From Paroedura picta (lineage: Eukaryota; Chordata; Lepidosauria; Squamata; Gekkonidae), in contig NC_135373.1 in assembly GCF_049243985.1 (NCBI RefSeq), forward strand, positions 98,823,213 through 98,887,212: 64,000 nucleotides of DNA, given 5' to 3'. A program made the translations under genes and the position numbers. How positions within the stretch are numbered: position 1 is the first letter of the stretch; the number at the start of each line of letters is the position of its first letter. The notes under the pieces are model-generated. The model saw only the letters and a list, made by a program, of their open reading frames with translations, did not search any database and was not told the origin of the DNA. This document shows positions 25,101-34,100 of the stretch, one piece after another.

Positions 25101-28100
25101 TATCAAATACACCTTCATGCATGGCATTTGAAATGGCTTGCAGTTTCTTTTTGCAAGGCCACAGTGGGGAATTTGGCTTTCCCATGTGTGTCAGGGAATC
25201 ATCCTAATCCTCACCATCATGCTACATGAAAGGGTACTTTATTTATTTTATTTTATTTATTTAGATTTATATACCGCCCTCCCCGAAGGCTCAGGGCGGT
25301 TTACATTAAAACTAGTCAACGATACATGAAACAGTCTTCGTTAAAACATACAGTAATTAATAACAGTGGTTGTAACCATATAACAGAATAATGTAACAGT
25401 ATAACAATATAATAAAATAATATAACGATGGAACGGTGCAATACCACAACAGGTCCAGAGCGCTCTGGTGGAGTTCTGGGAGGAAGGGAGGAGAGGGGGG
25501 GAGCGGGGGGAGCGGGGGCCCTTCATTCGCTGTTGGTTGTGCCTGGTCTCAACCAAATGCCTGGCGGAGGAGCTCCTTTTTGCAAGCCCTGCGGAACTGT
25601 TTAAGTTCCGTCAGGGCCCTGATCTCCTCCGGGAGCTCGTTCCACCAGGTGGGGGCCAGGACAGAGAATGTTCTGGCCCTGGTCGAGACCAGGCGGACTT
25701 CTTTAGGGCCAGGGACCATTAGCCGGTTGGTGGCGGTGGAGCGCAGAGCTCTTTTAGGGGCATAGGCAGGGAGGCGGTCCCTCAGGTACACTGGGCCCTG
25801 ACCGCGAATGGCCCTGACCGCGAATGACCGCGAACTTGTGATGAAGGATGACTCACTAGTTTACCAGCATGCCCTGCAATCCAAAGGATCTGCCCAGTAA
25901 CCACAGACAAAACCAGACTGCCTTTTTTCAATTGGTGAAATATTCTCCGCTCCGACCCAATTGTGACTCTTGCTCAGAATTCCACGCCCTCTCTCTCCAC
26001 CAGGCCTGCTGTGAAGGAAGCCTCTAGCAGCAACTTATTAAAGTGAGGAACCTGATTCTCTGTGTCTCTGTGCTGCACTGAGGGGCAGCCATTTCTGCCA
26101 CTCTTCTGAGAATGACGCAGGGGTGTCTGTGTGCACATGCATTCCTTTTGGAGGGCCAAGCATGAGGGCAGAGCTTTCTCCTTCAGCCTAATGGTAATCT
26201 GACAAAGAGGCCACAGAAAAGTCCCTTCTCACTTACAATACTGCTGTGGCCGGCCTCACGGCTGGTGGGAAGACACAGCCAAGCCATGTGTGTCTCTTCT
26301 AATCCCCACTCGAAACGTTTCAGGCCTACTGCACAGGGTTGCTGTGGTGTTGCAGGGATTCTTTTGCCTCCTGTTTCTTATACCCAACAACCTTGTGTGG
26401 TAGGCCTCAAGTGGCTCTTCTGCCCAGCAATCCTGTGTGGTAGGCCTCAGGTGGCTCTTTTGCACAACAACCCTGCCCCCTCTTCAGAGCTGCCATTTTC
26501 ATCTGGGGAGCTGATCTTTATAGTCTGGAGCTGAGCAGCAATGACTGAGTCGCAGGGCAACCTGCAGACTGAAGTGGTGGAGTGGCGCAGGTATGTCCTG
26601 CCTGGCCAGTGGCCTCTAGGCGGCTTTCATCAGCCACAGTTTTCTAGCGCCTATTGTATTTTTTTGCACACCGGGTTTTATTGTTAGTTCAGAATATACC
26701 GTAAATACTAAAACAGCACCCAGAAAGCTACCAAATGGTAGTCAAGGAATTGCACTTGTCCCATAACACTATAACCTGAGATAACTAACTTGTGCAAGAA
26801 TCAACTTTGTACCAGTTTAAGGCTTTTATGATTAGAAACTAGATCTTGTAAGCTCTTAAAATGTACCGTGACTGCTGCGGTAAGACACGAAAGCATTTTC
26901 ATTTCTGTACACAATAGTTTCACACCCAGTTTAAGTTATAGGAAACTGAAATGAAGAGGAAGTGCCTTTTTAAAGGCAACTAAATGAGTTTGTGCTAGGA
27001 TGGAGTTTGAAGTCTGAGCGCCTGAAATACCCAACTTCCCACCTGAGCACTACTGACTTGAGTGAAGTGTGCTGCTAAGATGCTAACAACTTCTGGGAGG
27101 GCAAAATGAGTTATAGCGCAGGCAGTGCTTCAAGATCACTTTAACAAGGATGTGCCTTTCTTGTGAATATTTCAACCAGAAAGACTTTACATGTGCAGTT
27201 TGTGCATTTGCACTTTCAGTGTGTTACTTTGCTTAACGATGCTTGATATATTTAGATTTTAGAAATTGCCTACATATGGGTGTTTTTTGTCTAGTTGTAA
27301 AGTGAAGCTGTTGAAGTGTAATCAACCTTGAGAATCTAAGCCAGCCTTTCTCAACTTTTTTACTGTTGAGGATCACCTGAAACATTCTTCAGGCTTCCAG
27401 AAACCTGGGAAGTGATGTCAGCAGGTCATACCTCCCTGCAACGCCCCTGGAAGTCACAGGTCACCATAAGTGACATCACCCAGAAACTCCCATCAGATGT
27501 GACATCAAGCTCCCTTGCCCCCATCCCCAATGCCAGAAATGGCCCAGCTGCCTACTCTGCTGGACCAGGAACACAGCTAGGGCAGGAATCCGCTGCTCCG
27601 TCACCCCCTACCAGCCCCCCCCCAACGCAATTAAGTTAAAATGAGAATTTTATGACCAGGGCCCCTCTCCCTTCCACTTCCTCCAGGCACATCTTTGGCC
27701 ATTTGGGGGGGGGGGGGTCCAACATAACCATATATGTTCATATCATGATATTTTTTAAAATTTTAAAATAACTCTCACCCAATCTGCAAAACACTTCTTG
27801 AGAGGTCAGAAAAACTCCAGGGTTTAATGAAACTGTGGTTGAGAGAACCTGATTTAAGCCAAGCATAACCCAATTATTCTTTCTAGCAATAGGATATGTT
27901 GCTGTAGTCAGGACATTCTCAGATTCTGGAGTTGTGTTTCTTCTAGACAGACACATCTGATGTTGAGAAGGTAGTTACGGTTGTTCTGAAGATCTCTTCT
28001 GTGTTCAAAGATGAAATAACCGTGAAGACAGCAGTGCACGAAACAACAGGTGAGCTCATCTCTCTGGTTCAAATACCTAGGAAGCTGCAGAATAAATGAT

Positions 28101-31100
28101 CCAGACAAACCCCAGGGCCCATATAGATGGCAGTTGTGGATCGAACACTACCAGATTCTTAAGACCCCTGTGCTGATGCTGGCCTGGGACACAAATCAGA
28201 GGTCATCCAGCAGTCTGTTTGTGGAATACATTACATGTGGACAGGGTTTTCCTTTCTTTGCATCATGTATAGTCCAACTTTCTCACTGAGACTCCAGGTA
28301 GATTACATAGCATTAAGTGAAATACAGTTGACAGGCTGGGATGTCAATAAATAATGCAACAGGTCTGCAAAAATCTCAAAACAGTTGAAACAAACCTGAA
28401 TGAAGCAATTGAGCCCAAGGGCTGGCTATAAAACCTAAATGTATTTTACTATGTTAATGGCATAACATGCATAATTTAATATATATTCTGTGTGCAGTTT
28501 GGCATATTTATGGAAGTCAGAAGTACAAATTCCTTAAGCTTTCTACATGCAAGACTGAGAATCTATTCAGTGTCTGAGAGAGCTGTAGACCACTATACCC
28601 TGTGCTACCTTAAAAAAGGTAAAGGTATCCCCTGTGCAAGCACCGAGTCATGTCTGACCCTTGGGGTGACGCCCTCTAGCGTTTTCATGGCAGACTCTAG
28701 CATATATGCTTATTTTATGCCACCTTTCCACCACATCAGAGTCCCAAAACCGGCAACCAAGAAAACATTTGAACAATTTAATACAACATTTAAAATTGTG
28801 AAATAATTAAATAAAAACACAAACCTAGAGCACCGTAACCAGGGAGTGGACCATTAACTATTGTTGGGGGTATGCTAAATCAAGCAATAGAGGGAGACAG
28901 ATTAATCTCCTGGAGAGGCAATTACAAAAATTTTCATGCCATAACCCAGAGAGTTCTTTCTTCTAGCCTCAGATTATGGAAGCAACTCAAGCAGGGCTTG
29001 CAAAGATGACTAGAATAAACAGGTAGATTCCTCTGGGATTCCTCCTCCCTTAATGTATGTTAGTCCCAGACCATGCAGGGCTTTAAAAGGTCAATACCAA
29101 CACCTTGAATTGATCCTGGAAACAAATTAGAAGCCAGTGCAGACTGAACAAGACTGGAGTGATATGGTCCCTACTCTGGTTGGCACTCTCACAGTATTCT
29201 GTACCAATTATAGATTGCAGACCATCTTCAAGACCATGTTGAGTACATTGCAGTAATCTAATCCAGATTACCTAGACATGTAACACGGTGGCAAGGTCTT
29301 TACTGCTCAGTAATGGCTAAAGCTAGGAAAAACACCCCTGGGCCACTGCTGTCACCTTTTTACCCAATAGGGGGCCAAGGTCCAAGAGCACCGTCAAGTA
29401 CAGATCTGCTTCTTTAGGGAGAGGGCTTTTGGGGCCATACCTTTCCCATAGCTATAGCACCTTCATCTAGTGGGATTGTTTTAAGGTCTTATTCTCATCC
29501 ATTCTAAAATGCCTCCAAGCACCTCTTCATGGATTCTACAGCCTCCCTGAGATCTGCTGGAAGCATGAGCTAGAACTGAGCATCATCTGCATATTGGTGG
29601 AAACTCAACCCAAATCTTTAAATGACCTCTTCCAGTAGTTTTACAGAGGTGCCAAAAAGCATACGGGGCAAGATGTACCTTGTTGAAATCTGTAAGCCAA
29701 GGGGAAGTACAGCACCACAATCTGAAACTCGGCCTCAAGGAAGAACTGGAACCACCACAGAACCTGTCCTGATCCTGAATGGTGGTTTGAAAGGATACTG
29801 TAACCAATGGTATCAAAAGCCACTGAGAAGTCTAGGAGAATTAACAGGGTCACAACCCCTTACCCATCTTCCAGCATGTGTTATCCGAGTCCAAGCCAAC
29901 AAAAGCCATTTTAGTCCCATAACCAGGCCTTGAACTAAATGGGGACATGGGAACAGATTGACTACCTGCACCTTAATTTGGGAATCCCTGAAGTTGGCCT
30001 GTCACTACTTACAATCAGGGTGGTCAAGAAAGGTGCATTTGAGACTCTATCATCTAAGAGGCAAGGGAAAAAAAAGAAACAAATAGGAAATAACTTTAGT
30101 AGTAAACAGTGTATTATTGGGACCAGAAACAGTCTCATGTAGGCTAGCAGTCTACATGGATTTCAAGTTAAGCTTTAACACTGAACTCCTGAATAGGGTT
30201 ATATGATTATAGCTTATTAACTGTGGACAAAATTTGCTGTTTGAACAAGGATTATGTTGTATATATGTATATATACAACAATATAATCAAATGTATATAT
30301 CTGCAATATAATCAAATTATAATAAATGCTGTAGATTTTTACATAAAAATTTTCATTCAATATATTTTGAGTAACTCCTTGTCTTAAAGAGCATTTCTGT
30401 CATTCTAAAAGAAATTATTTAAATAGGCGTCTCTTGTTTGAGATCTGCATATTTCCAGATGTTTAACTAAAAAAATAGATCCTGTGGGGTGGGGCATTTT
30501 TTTCACTATTATTTTCCCCTGGGTCTTCATATCTCTGGGCTCATTTCATAGTAGATGAAATTTAAAGTAGTCTGCAGCTGTGTGCTAGCCAGCCTTTAGG
30601 TTACGAAGACATCCATTAGAGTTATGGCAGCTCATCTCCCTATCAAATGCAAATTCTCCTTGTCTGATGGGGCTTCCTAAATTGGAGCCACTGCAGCCTC
30701 TTGCTGCCCTTGTCAAATGCCTTCAATGGTGCTGCTCCATCCTGTATAGCAGTCAGTTTCACTGCTTTAGTGCTGTGATGGCAGGTGCAGCCAGTTCATT
30801 ACTCGATATTGCCCTGCAGTGGCCAACATGTTGCCCAAGTAGGGTGGAGTGATGGCAAATGCTCTGCTTGCCCTGACCCTTTATGAGCTGGGGAATGTAG
30901 CCTGAACAGTTAACTGAGTTGTGCAGCACTGTGCAAGATAAGTATCTCGTGGGCTCTTCAAATTGACAATTATCTATCTCTTTAGACGTGTTGATGAGGG
31001 AAGCCTTTTCTTCAGCTACCTTCAATTCTGATGCTTTCATTACTAGCCTCCTGATCCACATGGGATTACTCAAGGTAAAATGGAAGGAGACAATTTGCAG

Positions 31101-34100
31101 TAATTGGGGGAGGGAGGGGGTCTACGTTGTTTGAGTTACACTGAGCATCCTTGTTCCAAAACACCCATGATTCATTATCCAGCATCTTGCCAGCTATGGA
31201 AGTTTTTTTGTTTCTGTGACACCGATGTTCTAATGTATGCCTAGATAATAGAAATAGGCTATAGTAACATTAGGAAATCCTATGGAAATGGAGGTGGCAG
31301 TTCGCTTATATCATTTCTGTTCTTAGTTTGATAGAATGTGGAGACTTATGGGCAAAATAGAAATTGTCTAGGATTAATGGAATTGTAGATAAACCTTTGA
31401 TCTCAGTGGTTAAAAGCACTTTCTGCTTCTTTTTGAATAATGACTCTTTAAAAAGGCATTTCACAGCCCTGTCTTCACAGATTATTTAAACTGTTCCGTA
31501 CACAGATGCCGTAGTTCCATGCTTTCAGTCTGGCTGAAAGAGCAGCACATGGTTAGCCTTTCTTTTTCTTGGCTTTCAAAGATTGTTCCAGGCTGCCAAC
31601 ACGATTACAACAGGGACAGCATAAGGGAATGGATGTAGAAGTAGGAAGAGTGTGTTTTGTTACACGTGGAAAGGAATAGGAAGGAATACAGGTAAATGCT
31701 TGGAAATTTCATAGGTACCTGTAAGACTGGAGAACTTCCTGGGTCTCCCTGAGAATCATAGATTCACAGAACATAGCTCATCTGTATCTTGTTTCTAGAG
31801 TGAAGAGAAGATCAAGGCTGTTCAAAGCCTTTATGGCCCTCTGATGACTCTGAATCACATGGTCCAGCAGGATTATTTTCCCAAGTCTCTCGTCCCAATA
31901 CTCTTGGCCTTTGTCACAAAGTGAGTACTGTGCCGCTTCATCAATGAAACTGAGTGTATATTGGTAAAAATCCACACTCTTACTTCTGCATAGTTCCTGT
32001 ACGTACTGTTTTCAAGATTGAACAGAATGTTCTGTAATGTGGATTTGGAAGCTGACATTAACAGAACTTGCATAACTTGTTATAAAGTCTCAAAAACTCA
32101 TCCAAAATTAGCACTGGTATAAGTAGTCATCTTTATTGATGTGTAGCATCATTAAATTAAGAAATTATGCCCATTGTGTGCTGAACAATACTTCTAGAGT
32201 TAACTTGCCCAGTTTCAAACGATTGGGGAAAATGATGGCAGTTACCTGTATGAGTAATATTTTTAAAAGGGATGAGCACAAAGAAATATGAAATTCTGTT
32301 TTCCTTATTGGCAGGAAGGGGGTCCAAGCAGTTTGAGTGTCCGTGAAACAAATTTCACCTGATAGTGGTTACATTCTTATTCTATGACATACGCTTCCTA
32401 ATGGGTCTGTCTGGGCCTTGGAAGTAATTAAAATTGGTGATAATGTTCCAGGTGGTTTTCATAAGGCTAACTGAGTGAGAGGTTTGCACCTATGAAGTCA
32501 TACAGCTCTAGTTAACACCCCAATGCTTGATTATTTGCTGGCAAAAGATACATTTTGGTAGTGTTTTCTTGCCATGCAATATCTAAAACAAACAGAATTC
32601 TGTTAACTATTAAAGTTACAGTCTTTAACTACAGTTACAGTCTAGCCCCCTTCAAGGATCGCTGCCTTGTTGTGGCAAGGGGGCTTGCGTAGTTCAGTGA
32701 AGCTATGAGCTATGCCGTGCAGGGCCACCCAAGACGGACAGGTCATAGCTGAGAGCTCTGACAAAAGGTGATCCACTGGAGAAGGAAATGGCAAACCACT
32801 CCAGTATCTTTGCCATGAAAACTCTATGGACAGTTCCAATAGGCATAACGATATGACGCTGGAAGGTCGGAAGGTGTCCAATATGCTACTGGGGATGAGC
32901 AGACGGCTAGTACGAGTAGCGCCAGAATGAATGAAGCGGCTGGGCCAAAGCCGAAAGGACGCTCAGTTGTGGAAGTAACTGGTGGCGAAAAGACAGTCCG
33001 ATGCTGTAAAGATTTTTATTCCATAGGAACCTGGAACGTCAGATCCATGAATCAAGGCAAGCTGGACGTGGTTAAACAAGAAATGAGAAGACTGAACATC
33101 GACATTTTAGGAATCAGTGAACTAAAATGGACAGGAATGGGTGAATTTAATTCAGATGACCATCAGGTATACTACTGTGGACAAGAATCTCGCAGAAGAA
33201 ATGGAGTAGCATTCATAATCAATAAGAGAGTAGGAAAAGCAGTCTTGGGATACAATCCCCAAAATGACAGAATGATCTCAGTTCGAATCCAAGGCAAACC
33301 ATTCAACATCACAGTGATCCAGGTCTACGCCCCAACCACTGCTGCTGAAGAGGATGAAGTTGATCAGTTCTATGAAGCCCTACAACACCTTCTAGAAGCA
33401 ACGCCCAAAAATGATGTGCTTATCATCATGGGGGATTGGAATGCTAAAGTAGGAAGCCAAAAGATAACCGGGATAACAGGCAAGTTTGGCCTTGGAGTAC
33501 AAAATGAAGCAGGGCACAGGCTGGTAGAATTTTGTCAAGAGAATACAATGGTCATAGCAAACACTCTTTTCCAGCAACCCAAGAGACGACTCTACACATG
33601 GACATCACCAGACGGTCAACACAGAAATCAGATTGACTATGTGCTCTGCAGCCAAAGATGGAAAAGTTCTATCCAGTCAATAAAAACAAGACCAGGAGCT
33701 GATTGTGGTTCAGATCATGAGCTTCTTGTTGCAAAATTTAGGCTTAAATTGAAGAAAGTAGGGAAAAGCACTAGGCCACTCAGGTATGAACTAAATCATA
33801 TCCCTGACGAATACACAGTGGAGGTGACAAATAGATTTAAGGAATTAGATCTGATAGACAGAGTGCCTGAAGAACTATGGACGGAGGTTCGCAACATTGT
33901 ACAAGAGGTAGCAACTAAAACCATCCCAAAGAAAAAGAAATGCAAGAAATCAAAATGGCTGTCTGAGGAAGCTTTACAAATAGCTAAGGAGAGAAGGGAA
34001 GTGAAAGGCAAGGGAGAAAGAGAAAGATACACCCAATTGAATGCAGAATTCCAGAGAAAAGCTAGAAGAGATAAGAATGCCTTCTTAAATGAACAGTGCA